Shown: one piece after another, positions 38,222 to 46,405 of the stretch
Numbering within the stretch: the first letter of the stretch is position 1
Layout: every line of letters starts with the position of its first letter
Source: Saccharopolyspora shandongensis
GTDB lineage: Bacteria; Actinomycetota; Actinomycetes; Mycobacteriales; Pseudonocardiaceae
NCBI RefSeq assembly: GCF_900106995.1
Contig: NZ_FNOK01000001.1
Span: forward strand, 186,001-250,000
Length of the DNA: 64,000 nt
Direction: 5' to 3'
The notes under the pieces: generated by a model
The model's input: only the letters and a program-made list of their open reading frames with translations
Database searches by the model: none
Told to the model about the DNA's origin: nothing
Translations under genes and position numbers: made by a program

Positions 38222-39621
38222 CAGCTGTACACCGACCGGTCGTCCTCGGCGTCCTTGCCGAGCCGCTTCGCCAGGTACAGCGACTCCAGCGCGAGCTCGA
38301 CGGCGCTGGCGATCCGCCCCGGCGGGTCCCCGGCGCGCACGCCGAGCCGCTCCGCGACCTGGTGCAGCACCGGCAGTTCCGGCAGGGCCGTGAGCACGTC
38401 GTGCCCGGCGACGCGCTCGCCGGTGGCCACCGGGTGGCCGTCGACGACGGCCCGGGCCAGCGACTGCAGGTCCAGCCCGGCGAACAGGCCGCGGGCGGTG
38501 TCGGCCACCGAGCGGCGCAGCAGGTAGCCGAGCAGCTCGTCTTCGCGGCCCTCCTCGCCGGCCTCGAACTCGATCTTGCCGCGCAGCACGGCGGGCACCG
38601 CCGCCAGGTCGACCGGCCGCGCCACCGCCGGGTGCTCGCCGGTCACCGCGGAGCGGTGCAGCGCGGCGGCCGAGACCGTCTCGGCGGCGGCGATGGCGAA
38701 CCGGGCCGACACGCCGGAGCGCTGGTCGACGGCGTTGGACTCGCGCAGGTGGCCGACGAAGCGCGCGAGCACCTCCAGCAGGTGGTCGCCGACCTCCGCG
38801 GGCAGGTCCGCCTCCTGGCGCACCAGCGAGATCTCGTCGTCGACGTCCAGCGGGTAGTGGGTGCGGATCTCCGCGCCGAAGCGGTCCTTCAGCGGCGTGA
38901 TGATCCGGCCGCGGTTGGTGTAGTCCTCCGGGTTGGCGGTGGCGACCAGCAGCACGTCCAGCGGCAGCCGCAGGCTGTAGCCGCGGATCTGGATGTCCCG
39001 CTCCTCCATCACGTTCAGCAGCGCCACCTGGATCCGCTCGGCCAGGTCGGGCAGCTCGTTGACGGTGACGATGCCGCGGTGCGCGCGGGGCACCAGTCCG
39101 AAGTGGATCGTCTCCGGGTCGCCCAGCGAGCGGCCCTCGGCGACCTTCACCGGGTCCACGTCGCCGACCAGGTCGCCGACCGACGTGTCCGGGGTCGCCA
39201 GCTTCTCCACGTACCGCTCGCTGCGGTGCCGCCAGGCCACCGGCAGGTCGTCGCCGAGTTCGGCGGCGCGGCGGCGGGAGGCCGGGGTGATCGGCTGCAG
39301 CGGGTGCTCGCCGAGCTCCGAACCCTCGATGACCGGCGTCCACTCGTCCAGCAGTTCGGTGAGGCTGCGCAGCAGCCGCGTCTTGCCCTGCCCGCGCTCC
39401 CCGAGCAGCACGACGTCGTGCCCGGCGATCAGGGCACGCTCCAGCTGCGGCAGCACGGTCTGGTCGAAACCGACGATGCCGGGCCACAGCGAGCGGCCGG
39501 AGCGCAGCGCGGTCAGCAGGTTGGCGCGCAGCTCCGCCTTGACGCTGCGCGGTGCGTGGCCACTGGACCGCAGCTCCCCCGCCGTGCGGGGCAGGCCTTC
39601 GGGTGAAGTCGGGGTCGTCAC
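38221..39621 (-). CDS. MoxR-family AAA+ ATPase
   Basis: A 466-residue AAA+ ATPase of the MoxR/magnesium-chelatase-like group. Walker A is LLGERGQGKTR; the sensor-type sequence VATANPEDYTNRGRI and arginine finger region LKDRFGAEIRTHYPL follow. Walker B reads GIVTVNELPDL, with Asn before Glu instead of the usual Asp. A C-terminal ~100 residue lid follows. I choose the GTG at 39621 (VTTPTSPEGLPRT), which fits family N-termini and has AGGGG just before it; a GTG at 39651 would add ten residues. It is first in an operon with the VWA and nitroreductase genes. Confidence 0.87.
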   Translation of the reverse strand: MTTPTSPEGLPRTAGELRSSGHAPRSVKAELRANLLTALRSGRSLWPGIVGFDQTVLPQLERALIAGHDVVLLGERGQGKTRLLRSLTELLDEWTPVIEGSELGEHPLQPITPASRRRAAELGDDLPVAWRHRSERYVEKLATPDTSVGDLVGDVDPVKVAEGRSLGDPETIHFGLVPRAHRGIVTVNELPDLAERIQVALLNVMEERDIQIRGYSLRLPLDVLLVATANPEDYTNRGRIITPLKDRFGAEIRTHYPLDVDDEISLVRQEADLPAEVGDHLLEVLARFVGHLRESNAVDQRSGVSARFAIAAAETVSAAALHRSAVTGEHPAVARPVDLAAVPAVLRGKIEFEAGEEGREDELLGYLLRRSVADTARGLFAGLDLQSLARAVVDGHPVATGERVAGHDVLTALPELPVLHQVAERLGVRAGDPPGRIASAVELALESLYLAKRLGKDAEDDRSVYS

Positions 39622-39739
39622 CCCCTCGACGCTACCGGCACGCACCGACACGCGCTGCCATAGCAGAAAGGATTTCGCATGCGGTTGCGTGAGAGTAGAA
39701 AAACCAGGTAACCCGCGACGGCACGCGCAGGAGGATCAA

Positions 39740-40978
39740 GTGGCCCTGGAGATCGAGGTGGACCCCGCCGAGGCCGGGTTCGACGCCACCCGGCTGAACC
39801 GAATCGACCAGCACTTCGCCAAGTACGTCGAGGCGGGCAAGCTGCCGGGCTGGCTGGCGCTGGTGTCCCGGCAGGGCAAGATCGCGCACCTGTCGACGCA
39901 CGGCATGCGCGACGTCGCCGCCGGCGCCCCGGTGCGGACCGACACCCTGTTCCGGATCTACTCCATGACCAAACCGGTCACCTCGGTGGCGATCATGATG
40001 CTGCACGAGGAGGGCGCCTTCGAGCTCACCGACCCGGTCAGCGACTTCATCCCGTCGTTCGCCGACCTGCGCGTCTACAGCGGCGGCACCGCCCGCGCCC
40101 CGCAGACCCGCCCGGCGGGCGAGGACATGCGGATCTGGCACCTGCTGACCCACACCGCCGGCCTCACCTACGCCTTCCACTACCTGAACCCGGTCGACGA
40201 GCTCTACCGCCGCGCCGGCTTCGAGTACGGCATGGCCGACGACCTCGACCTGGCGGGCTGCTGCGACGAGTGGGCGAGCATGCCGCTGCTGTTCGACCCC
40301 GGCACGGCCTGGAACTACTCGGTGGCCACCGACGTGCTGGGCCGGATCGTGGAGGTGGCGTCCGGGCAGACGCTGGACGAGTTCTTCCGCACCCGCATCT
40401 TCGAGCCGCTGGGCATGACCGACACCGGCTTCGCGGTGGACCGCGCCGACGCCGACCGGCTCGCCACCCTCTACGTCGCCGACCCGCAGGGCAAGGCCCG
40501 GCCGCACCCGAAGCAGGCGGAGCTGGGCGCGGCGGCGTTCGAGCTGCCCAAGGCCCTCTCCGGCGGCGGCGGGCTGTTCTCCTCGGCGCACGACTACCAC
40601 CGGTTCACGCAGATGCTGCTGCGCGAGGGCGAACTCGACGGGGTCCGCCTGCTCGGCAGCCGCACGGTGCAGTACATGACCCGCAACCACCTGCCCGGCG
40701 GCGCGGACCTGGAAACCCTGGCGCTCGGCGCGTTCTCGGAGGTGGCCAACGCGGGCAAGGGCTTCGGGCTGGGCTTCGCGGTGATCGACGACCCGATGGC
40801 GGCGAAGGTGATCAGCTCCCCTGGCGAGTTCTCCTGGGGCGGCCTGGCCAGCACGGCGTTCTGGGTGGACCCGGCGGAGGACCTGACGGTGCTGTTCCTG
40901 ACCCAGCTGATGCCGTCGAGCACCCACCCCATCCGCTCCCAGCTGCACCAACTCGTCTACCAGGCGCTGGTGGACTAG
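39740..40978 (+). CDS. Serine hydrolase, class C beta-lactamase-like
   Basis: A 412-residue serine hydrolase of the beta-lactamase/EstB family. The nucleophile motif SMTK (Ser75, Lys78) and the Tyr in AWNYSVATDVLG are in the right order; FSWGGLAST near the C-terminus provides the third motif. It has no signal peptide and so is probably cytoplasmic, which argues for an esterase rather than a penicillin-degrading role. AGGAGG is 6 nt before the GTG at 39740. It is divergent from the moxR operon and is followed by a palindromic terminator at 40993. Confidence 0.88.
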   Translation: MALEIEVDPAEAGFDATRLNRIDQHFAKYVEAGKLPGWLALVSRQGKIAHLSTHGMRDVAAGAPVRTDTLFRIYSMTKPVTSVAIMMLHEEGAFELTDPVSDFIPSFADLRVYSGGTARAPQTRPAGEDMRIWHLLTHTAGLTYAFHYLNPVDELYRRAGFEYGMADDLDLAGCCDEWASMPLLFDPGTAWNYSVATDVLGRIVEVASGQTLDEFFRTRIFEPLGMTDTGFAVDRADADRLATLYVADPQGKARPHPKQAELGAAAFELPKALSGGGGLFSSAHDYHRFTQMLLREGELDGVRLLGSRTVQYMTRNHLPGGADLETLALGAFSEVANAGKGFGLGFAVIDDPMAAKVISSPGEFSWGGLASTAFWVDPAEDLTVLFLTQLMPSSTHPIRSQLHQLVYQALVD

Positions 40979-40992
40979 AAGGTGTGGAGTGC

Positions 40993-41014
40993 GGCGATTT
41001 CGCGCGAAATCGCC
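40993..41014. terminator. Palindromic terminator
   Basis: GGCGATTTCGC and its complement form an uninterrupted 22-bp palindrome between the convergent serine hydrolase and metallo-beta-lactamase-fold genes. It ends 1 bp before the latter's stop codon. Confidence 0.75.
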
Positions 41015-41015
41015 C

Positions 41016-41960
41016 TCACGCGCCGAGCACCCGGGATTCGCCGACCGCCAGGTCCCACAGCTGCTCCGGGTCGCGGCCCGCGTCGCGCCAGGCCTTGCGG
41101 ATCCGGATCAGCGGCTCCGTGACCGGCTCGCGGGTCAGCACGAATGTTCCCCAGTGCATGGTCGCCGCGTGCTCCGCGCCCAGGTCGGCCACCGCCTGCA
41201 CAGCCTCCTCCGGGTCCATGTGCACCGGCTTCATGAACCAGCGCGGGTCGTACGCGCCGATCGGCACCATCGCCACGTCAATGCCCGGGTAGCGCTGCGC
41301 GATCTCGGCGAAGTGCGGCCCGTAGCCGCTGTCCCCGGCGTGGTAGACCCGGTGCTCCGGCCCGGTGATCACCCAGCTGCCCCACAGGCTGCGGCAGGTG
41401 TCCCGCGGGCCGCGGCGGCTCCAGTGCCGCGCGGGCGCGAAGTCGAACGTCAGCCCGGCGACCTCCGCCGACTGCCACCAGTCCAGCTCGACGACCTCGG
41501 TGAAGCCGCGGCGCCGGAACCAGCGGCCCAGCCCCGCGGGCACCAGCACCGGTGTGGCGCGGGGCAGCCGCTGCACGGTGGGCGCGTCCAGGTGGTCGTA
41601 GTGGTTGTGGCTGATCACGACCGCGTCGACGGGCGGCAGCTCGCCGAAGGCGACGCCCGGCGGCGTGAGCCGTCGCGGCACGCCGGGGATCCGGGACGAC
41701 CACACCGGGTCGGTCAGCACCGTCGCCCCGGCCATCCGCACCACGTACGTCGCGTGCCCGACCCAGGTGACCGAGGTGTCCCGCGCCGTCACCGGCGGCA
41801 GTCCGGTGCGCAGCACCGGAATCCGGTCGGCGTCCTCCACCCGGCCGCGGAACCCGCCGGTCCACATCAGCCGCATCACGTCTCGGAAGCTGGGCAGCGG
41901 CTCGTGGAGGCGGTCCGCGTAGGAGGACTGGATCATCGGCTGCTGGTACTCGGGTCGCAC
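41016..41960 (-). CDS. Metallo-beta-lactamase-fold hydrolase, UlaG/NAPE-PLD-like
   Basis: About 314 residues. The metal motif VISHNHYDHLD is clear, followed by other ligands in VYHAGDSGYG (Asp) and TMHWGTF (His). The opening VTWVGHATYVVRMAGATVLTDPVW is typical of the NAPE-PLD/UlaG branch, which cleaves phosphodiester or lactone bonds. The substrate cannot be told from sequence. The start is uncertain: GTG at 41960 or ATG at 41936, neither with a strong ribosome site. It is convergent with the serine hydrolase and lies 44 bp downstream of the SCO1664-family gene. Confidence 0.85.
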   Translation of the reverse strand: MRPEYQQPMIQSSYADRLHEPLPSFRDVMRLMWTGGFRGRVEDADRIPVLRTGLPPVTARDTSVTWVGHATYVVRMAGATVLTDPVWSSRIPGVPRRLTPPGVAFGELPPVDAVVISHNHYDHLDAPTVQRLPRATPVLVPAGLGRWFRRRGFTEVVELDWWQSAEVAGLTFDFAPARHWSRRGPRDTCRSLWGSWVITGPEHRVYHAGDSGYGPHFAEIAQRYPGIDVAMVPIGAYDPRWFMKPVHMDPEEAVQAVADLGAEHAATMHWGTFVLTREPVTEPLIRIRKAWRDAGRDPEQLWDLAVGESRVLGA

Positions 41961-42004
41961 CCGACCAGATTGCCCTGCGCGGCCGCGGGTCCGCACCCGC
42001 AGCG

Positions 42005-42799
42005 TCAGAACGCGGGCCAGGGGATGGCAGGCCATTCCCCGGACGGCGCGGGGAACATGGCGTCCGCCAGCAGCCGCTCGATGCGCGCGTTGACCGCCTG
42101 GACTTCCTTCGGCGTGACGTGTTCGGCCAGCTCAGCGGCCAATCCGCCGTCCATCAGGGCGCGCAGCTCGCCCAGCCGGTCGACGACGTCGTCCGGCAGC
42201 GGCTGCCCGATCCAGCCCCACAGCACGGTGCGCAGCTTGTCGTCGGTGTTGAGGCTCACGCCGTGGTCGACGCCGAGCACCCGGCCGTCCGGGGCGTGCA
42301 GGATGTGCCCGCCCTTGCGGTCGGCGTTGTTGATCACGATGTCGAGCACCGCCAGCAGTCGCAGCTGCTCGTGGTCGGCGTGCGCGAGCACGACCGGGTC
42401 GCCGCGGTGGTCCTGGGCGCGCAGCACCGCCAGCCAGCCGTCCGGCACCTCACCGGGGGCGACGATGTCGACCAGCTGCGAGTCCTCCTCGGTGTCCACC
42501 CACAGCTGCACCATGCCCGGCCCGAACGGGCCGTCGCGCAGCATCGTCGGCGGGATCAGCCCCCAGCCGGTGGCCTCGGACAGCAGGTAGGACGCGACCT
42601 CGCGGCCGGCCAGCGTGCCGTCCGGGAAGTCCCATAACGGCCGCTCGCCGCGCACCGGCTTGTAGACGCACTCGGCGGACACACCGTCGGACTCGATCCC
42701 GCAGAACAGCGTCGCGTTGGACGCCTCCACCAGCCGCCCCTGCACGTCCAGCCTGCCGTGCCGGAGCAGCTCCGCGACCGCGGGATCGCCCGCGCGCAC
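42005..42799 (-). CDS. SCO1664-family protein (PI3/4-kinase-like fold)
   Basis: A 264-residue protein of an actinobacterial family named after SCO1664. LVEASNATLFCGIESDGVSA and VYKPVRGERPLWDFPDGTL recall the ATP-binding part of the phosphatidylinositol-kinase-like fold, and LLAVLDIVINNADRKGGHIL contains the DxxxxNxDR catalytic-loop pattern, with VDHGVSL after it in the DFG-like place. The biochemical function is unknown. I use the GTG at 42799, five nt past the stop of the DUF3090 gene, with GAAGAGG upstream. The pair is conserved across actinobacteria, and in Streptomyces it is near mshC. Confidence 0.85.
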   Translation of the reverse strand: MRAGDPAVAELLRHGRLDVQGRLVEASNATLFCGIESDGVSAECVYKPVRGERPLWDFPDGTLAGREVASYLLSEATGWGLIPPTMLRDGPFGPGMVQLWVDTEEDSQLVDIVAPGEVPDGWLAVLRAQDHRGDPVVLAHADHEQLRLLAVLDIVINNADRKGGHILHAPDGRVLGVDHGVSLNTDDKLRTVLWGWIGQPLPDDVVDRLGELRALMDGGLAAELAEHVTPKEVQAVNARIERLLADAMFPAPSGEWPAIPWPAF

Positions 42800-42804
42800 G
42801 ACCG

Positions 42805-43371
42805 TCAGACCTCTTCCGAGCGGCGGTAGCCGTTCTGCCGCGGGCAGATGTGCCCGGCGGGGTCCAGCGGTTCGGCGCACAGCGGGCACGGCTTGCGGCC
42901 CGCGTTGATGACGCGCTCGGCGCGCTCGGCGAACGCCCGCGCGTGCGCGGGGCTGAGGAACACCCGCAGCGCGTCGGGCCCTTCCTCGGTGTCGTCGAGC
43001 ACCACCGACTCGTCGATCTCCTCCTCGGTGACCGCGAGGAGCTCGACGACCACCGCCTCGGTTTCGGCGTCCCAGCCCAGCCCCATGGTGCCGACCCGGA
43101 ACTCCTCGTCGACCGGCACCGCGAGCGGGTCGGTGTCGACGAGGTCGTCGGGGATCTGGCTGGGCAGGTCGGTGTTGAACCGGCGCTGCACTTCCTCCAG
43201 CAGCGCGCCGATGCGTTCGGCCAGCACCGACACCTGCTGCTTCTCGAGCTGCACGCTGACCGTGCGGACGTCCTCGGACGCCTGCAGGTAGAAGGTGCGA
43301 TCGCCGGGTTCCCCGACCGTTCCGGCGACGAATCGGTCGGGTTGACGGAAGACGTGGATGACACGAGCCAT
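42805..43371 (-). CDS. DUF3090-family protein with C-terminal zinc ribbon
   Basis: A 188-residue protein of the DUF3090 family. It opens MARVIHVFRQPDRFVAGTVG and contains an acidic middle (VTEEEIDESVVLDDTEEG). The C-terminus has CPLCAEPLDPAGHICPR, a likely zinc ribbon with three visible cysteines. It is always found next to the SCO1664-type protein, so the two may act together; the function is unknown. GGAGGAG lies just before the ATG at 43371. Confidence 0.88.
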   Translation of the reverse strand: MARVIHVFRQPDRFVAGTVGEPGDRTFYLQASEDVRTVSVQLEKQQVSVLAERIGALLEEVQRRFNTDLPSQIPDDLVDTDPLAVPVDEEFRVGTMGLGWDAETEAVVVELLAVTEEEIDESVVLDDTEEGPDALRVFLSPAHARAFAERAERVINAGRKPCPLCAEPLDPAGHICPRQNGYRRSEEV

Positions 43372-43484
43372 GACTCCTCCGACCCTAGGCCACCGCGCGC
43401 CACGCGTGCGCGGCTGGCCCCCGTTTCCTTCATCACCGTTTCGAACCGGCCCGGCTGCCGCCGGGTCATCCGCCGGTTTACTCG

Positions 43485-43514
43485 CTGAACAGGCCCGTCG
43501 ACCACCTGTTTCAG
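43485..43514. promoter_or_regulatory. Imperfect inverted repeat, possible operator
   Basis: CTGAACAGG (43485-43493) and CCTGTTTCAG (43505-43514) form an inverted repeat with one extra base. It lies between the divergent DUF3090 gene and the small ORF/LD-carboxypeptidase unit. It could bind a regulator, but nothing identifies one. Confidence 0.3.
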
Positions 43515-43602
43515 CGTTGTTCGCCATCGGCGAACTCCGGCGCGTCACGCCTGGTGCGGATACTCTCACGGGCGGTGGTCAAGATCGCGGGATGGAGCAG
43601 GC

Positions 43603-43746
43603 ATGAGTAGCCCTGTCTCAACCTCAGTCCTCCTCAACCGCACCCCAGGGGACCGTGACGCAAGCCAGCCACAAGAAACCACGCAACGGGAGATTGGGCT
43701 GGACGCGACCACCACTGTGGATCGCGGAGAGGCGGACCAGTCATGA
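43603..43746 (+). CDS. Candidate 47-residue peptide coupled to LD-carboxypeptidase
   Basis: A short frame starting ATG (MSSPVSTSVLLNRTPGDRD) with GGAG six nt upstream. It is rich in Thr, Ser, Asp and Glu and has no Cys, no membrane segment and no motif that I recognise. Its TGA overlaps the ATG of the carboxypeptidase (ATGA), the arrangement of translationally coupled genes, which favours real translation. It could be a leader that sets expression of the next gene or a small conserved protein. Too short for codon use to decide. Confidence 0.45.
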   Translation: MSSPVSTSVLLNRTPGDRDASQPQETTQREIGLDATTTVDRGEADQS

Positions 43747-44675
43747 CCATGCGCGAACTACGTCGCCCGCGCCGGCTGCGCAGCGGGGACACCGTGGCGC
43801 TCGTCGCGCCCGCCGGACCGGTGCCGGAGGACCTGCTCGAAACCGGGCTGGAGCAACTGCGCTCCTGGGGCCTCAACACCAGGGTCGGCAAGCACGTCCG
43901 GGATCGCCACCCGCGCCTGGACTACCTCGCGGGCACCGACGCCGACCGCGCCGCCGACCTGCAGGAGGCGTGGTGCGATCCGGACGTCGGCGCGGTGTTC
44001 TGCGTGCGCGGCGGCTACGGCAGCATGCGGATCCTCGACCTCCTGGACTGGACCGAGATGGCCGCGGCCGGGCCGAAGGTGTTCACCGGCTCCAGCGACA
44101 TCACGGCCCTGCACGACGCGTTCGCCACCCAGCTCGGCCTGGTCACGGTGTTCGGGCCGATGGCCGCGACGAAGGCGTTCACGGAAGACGCGGCCGCGCG
44201 GGAGCACCTGCGCCGCACGCTGTTCCAGCCCGAGTCCGTCACCATCCTGACGCGCTCCACCGCGGACGCGCTCGTGCCCGGGCGGGCGCGGGGCATCACC
44301 TACGGCGGAAACCTGAGCATCGTCGCGGGTTCCTTCGGCGCACCGGACGCACCGACGCCGCCGGAGCGCGGCATCGCCATGCTCGAAGACGTCACGGAGG
44401 ACCCGTACCAGCTGGACCGGTTCGTCACGCAGCTGCTGCGCGCGGGCTGGTTCGACCACGCCGCCGGGATCGCGCTCGGTTCCTGGACGGAGTGCGGGCC
44501 GCTGGAGCAGGTGCGCGCGGTGATGTCGGACCGCCTGGGCGGCCTGGGCGTGCCGATCCTGTGGGAGCTGGGCTTCGGCCACTGCACGGCCCAGCGCACC
44601 ATCCCGCTCGGCGTGGCCGCGGAACTCGACACCGACGCGCAGCGCCTCTCGATCCTGCAGCCGGCGCTGCTCTAG
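43743..44675 (+). CDS. LD-carboxypeptidase, S66 family
   Basis: A 310-residue serine peptidase of the S66 family, which removes the terminal D-amino acid from peptidoglycan tetrapeptides or, in the MccF branch, cleaves microcin C-like peptide nucleotides. The nucleophile is in TGSSDITALHDAF; the Glu is in IAMLEDVTEDPYQLD and the His in GFGHCTAQRTIPLG. No signal peptide is visible, so it acts in the cytoplasm on recycled peptides or toxic adducts. The ATG at 43743 overlaps the stop of the small ORF upstream. The stop TAG lies within an 11-bp direct repeat next to repeat copy 3. Confidence 0.9.
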   Translation: MTMRELRRPRRLRSGDTVALVAPAGPVPEDLLETGLEQLRSWGLNTRVGKHVRDRHPRLDYLAGTDADRAADLQEAWCDPDVGAVFCVRGGYGSMRILDLLDWTEMAAAGPKVFTGSSDITALHDAFATQLGLVTVFGPMAATKAFTEDAAAREHLRRTLFQPESVTILTRSTADALVPGRARGITYGGNLSIVAGSFGAPDAPTPPERGIAMLEDVTEDPYQLDRFVTQLLRAGWFDHAAGIALGSWTECGPLEQVRAVMSDRLGGLGVPILWELGFGHCTAQRTIPLGVAAELDTDAQRLSILQPALL

Positions 44676-44680
44676 TTCGC
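44670..44680. repeat. Direct repeat CTCTAGTTCGC, left of copy 3
   Basis: The 11-mer CTCTAGTTCGC occurs here and at 44891-44901, bracketing repeat copy 3. The left unit contains the LD-carboxypeptidase stop (TAG), the right one the CGNR gene stop (CTA on this strand). Removing 44681-44901 would leave the two stops overlapping in CTAG, so this looks like a target-site duplication. Confidence 0.6.
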
Positions 44681-44691
44681 GGCCACTTGTC

Positions 44692-44885
44692 TTTGAAGCG
44701 GCGCAGCCGCTTAGCCCACCTACGCAACTCGCACCGCCGCGGGTTCTCAGACACCGCCTGGCGAGGACAGCCCCGACGCCGCGTATTGGACATACGTAAG
44801 CCGGGGCTCCCACAGACCAGGCGGCGTCTGTAACTCCCGCAGGGGGGCCGCCACCCGCACCGCTACGCAGAACGAGTTTGGAAAC
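44692..44885 (-). repeat. Dispersed structured repeat, copy 3
   Basis: Third copy of the element at 3361. The AAGCGGC/GCCGCTT hairpin is intact. The long stem pairs 44748-44761 (CAGACACCGCCTGG) with 44817-44830 over 13 of 14 positions, though its sequence is unrelated to copy 1. The inner stem CCCCGAC/GCCGGGG (44771-44777 with 44800-44806) and the apical CGTAT/ATACG around TGGAC are present. The two mispairs (A-C on the + strand) become U-G on the minus strand, which favours a minus-strand RNA. The element starts 7 nt after the CGNR stop on that strand. Confidence 0.92.
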
Positions 44886-44890
44886 TGTCT

Positions 44891-44901
44891 CTCTAGTTCG
44901 C
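44891..44901. repeat. Direct repeat CTCTAGTTCGC, right of copy 3
   Basis: Right partner of the 11-mer at 44670-44680. It includes the stop codon of the CGNR gene read on the minus strand. Confidence 0.6.
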
Positions 44902-45459
44902 CTTCTTCCGCGCGTAGTGCTGGCGGGCCTTCGCGCGGTTGCCGCACCGCGCCATCGAGCACCACTGCCGGTTCCGCGCCGGGGAAACGTCGACGAACCG
45001 GATCCCGCAGAGGTGGAAGGCGCAGACGGCGACGCGCGGGAACGGCTCGGTGGCGAGCAGGTCGATCGCGTCGACCGCGACCGTCGCCAGCGCGGCCCGC
45101 ACCGGGTCGTCCGGCGGCGGTCGCCGGGCCTCCACCGACCCGTCCGGGCGCACCAGCAGCTGAGCCGCGGCGCGGTTCTCCGCGCGGGCGGCCTCGTTGA
45201 TCAGGTCCACATCGGACTCCACGATGCCGAGCCCCCGGGCCCGCGCCTGCAGCGCCCGGTCGATCGCCTCGCGCAGCTCGCGCGCGAACTCAACGTGCAC
45301 ATCCCCAGCCTCGGCGTCGGCGCGGAGCCCGGCTTCGCGCAGCCATTCGGCCAGCCGATCCGGCGTCACGAGCAGTTCGCGACCTCCGCAGTAGCGGTCG
45401 CGCAGCGTGTTGACCAGATCGAGGCTGGGACGACCGCCGTCCCAGGTCCAATCACCCAT
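44893..45459 (-). CDS. CGNR zinc-finger regulator with ABATE domain
   Basis: A 188-residue protein of the ABATE/CGNR family, thought to be stress-responsive transcription regulators. The N-terminal ABATE domain starts DWTWDGGRPSLDLVNTLRDR. The C-terminal zinc finger has cysteines in VCAFHLCG and QWCSMARCGNRAKARQHY, including the CGNR box. GGAGGAG precedes the ATG at 45459. It is divergent from the alpha/beta hydrolase gene, and the 78 bp between them holds an inverted repeat that may be its own operator. Repeat copy 3 lies just past its stop. Confidence 0.9.
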   Translation of the reverse strand: MGDWTWDGGRPSLDLVNTLRDRYCGGRELLVTPDRLAEWLREAGLRADAEAGDVHVEFARELREAIDRALQARARGLGIVESDVDLINEAARAENRAAAQLLVRPDGSVEARRPPPDDPVRAALATVAVDAIDLLATEPFPRVAVCAFHLCGIRFVDVSPARNRQWCSMARCGNRAKARQHYARKKAN

Positions 45460-45498
45460 TCTCGTCTCCTCCGCCGGCCGTCGATATGGCATTCTATG

Positions 45499-45523
45499 TT
45501 CTAACCCTCCAAGACGGTTAGAA
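45499..45523. promoter_or_regulatory. Inverted-repeat operator candidate
   Basis: TTCTAACC (45499-45506) and GGTTAGAA (45516-45523) form a perfect 8-bp inverted repeat in the region between the CGNR regulator and the hydrolase. It is centred 26 bp before the hydrolase ATG and so could block or guide its transcription. The adjacent regulator is the natural candidate to bind it. Confidence 0.6.
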
Positions 45524-45537
45524 TTGGAGTTTTCCGG

Positions 45538-46392
45538 ATGCCGACCGAAGAAGTCGCCCTGATCAACGGTTTGCGCGTGCACTACACGCGGGCGGGCAGC
45601 GGCCCGGGCCTGGTGCTGCTGCACGGCTGGCCGCAGACCAGCCACTGCTGGCGGAAGCTGATCCCGGAGCTGGCCCGCACTCACACCGTGATCGCGCCGG
45701 ACCTGCGCGGCTACGGCCGGACCGACAAGCCCCGCACCGGCTACGACAAGCGCACGATGGCGTCCGACGTGGCCGCGCTGGCCGAATCGCTGGGCTTCGA
45801 GTCGGTCAGCGTCGTCGGCCACGACCGGGGCGCGCGGGTGGCGCACCGCTGGGGCCTGGACCGCCCGGCGCAGGTCGACCGGCTGGCGCTGCTGGACGTC
45901 GTGCCGACCCGCGAGATGTGGCGGCGGCTGAACGCCGAATCCGCCATGGCCTACTGGCACTGGCTGTTCCACATGCAGCCGGACCTGCCGGAACGGCTGG
46001 CCGGCGCCGACGTCGCGGGCTACCTCGGGTACTTCTTCGAGCGCTGGACGGTCAACCGGCACGGCCTGGACGCGGCGGCCATCGACGAGTACGTGCGCGC
46101 CTTCTCCGCGCCCGGCGCGCTGCGCGCCGGTTTCGACGACTACCGGGCGTCGTTCCCGCACGACAGCGAGCACGACGACGTCGACGCGGCGGCGGGCCGG
46201 AAGCTGACCATGCCGGTGCTGGCGCTGTGGGGCTCGGCCGGCCTGCCCGCCCGGCTGCCGATGCGCGAGATCTGGCTCGACTACGCCGAGGACCTCACCA
46301 GCGCCGAAATCCCGGAATGCGGCCACTTCCTGCCCGAGGAACGCCCGGAAGCGGTGCTGACGCACCTGCGGGAGTTCCTGAAGGCGGCTTGA
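45538..46392 (+). CDS. Alpha/beta hydrolase, haloacetate dehalogenase/epoxide hydrolase-like
   Basis: A 284-residue hydrolase. HGWPQTSHCWRKL gives the HGxP oxyanion region; GHDRGARVAHRWGLD carries the nucleophile as Asp, as in haloacetate dehalogenases and epoxide hydrolases; CGHFLPEERPE carries the catalytic His. No signal peptide. The substrate is probably a small organic halide or epoxide, but this is family-level inference. The ATG at 45538 follows the inverted-repeat operator. The kinase-like gene begins 14 bp after its stop, so the two are cotranscribed. Confidence 0.9.
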   Translation: MPTEEVALINGLRVHYTRAGSGPGLVLLHGWPQTSHCWRKLIPELARTHTVIAPDLRGYGRTDKPRTGYDKRTMASDVAALAESLGFESVSVVGHDRGARVAHRWGLDRPAQVDRLALLDVVPTREMWRRLNAESAMAYWHWLFHMQPDLPERLAGADVAGYLGYFFERWTVNRHGLDAAAIDEYVRAFSAPGALRAGFDDYRASFPHDSEHDDVDAAAGRKLTMPVLALWGSAGLPARLPMREIWLDYAEDLTSAEIPECGHFLPEERPEAVLTHLREFLKAA

Positions 46393-46405
46393 TACCTTCG
46401 GGCCC

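Noticed and set aside
44690-44890. The repeat as a group II intron, retron or tRNA-like element
   Set aside because: No reverse transcriptase, no domain V-like hairpin and no tRNA fold; the resemblance is only that it is structured.
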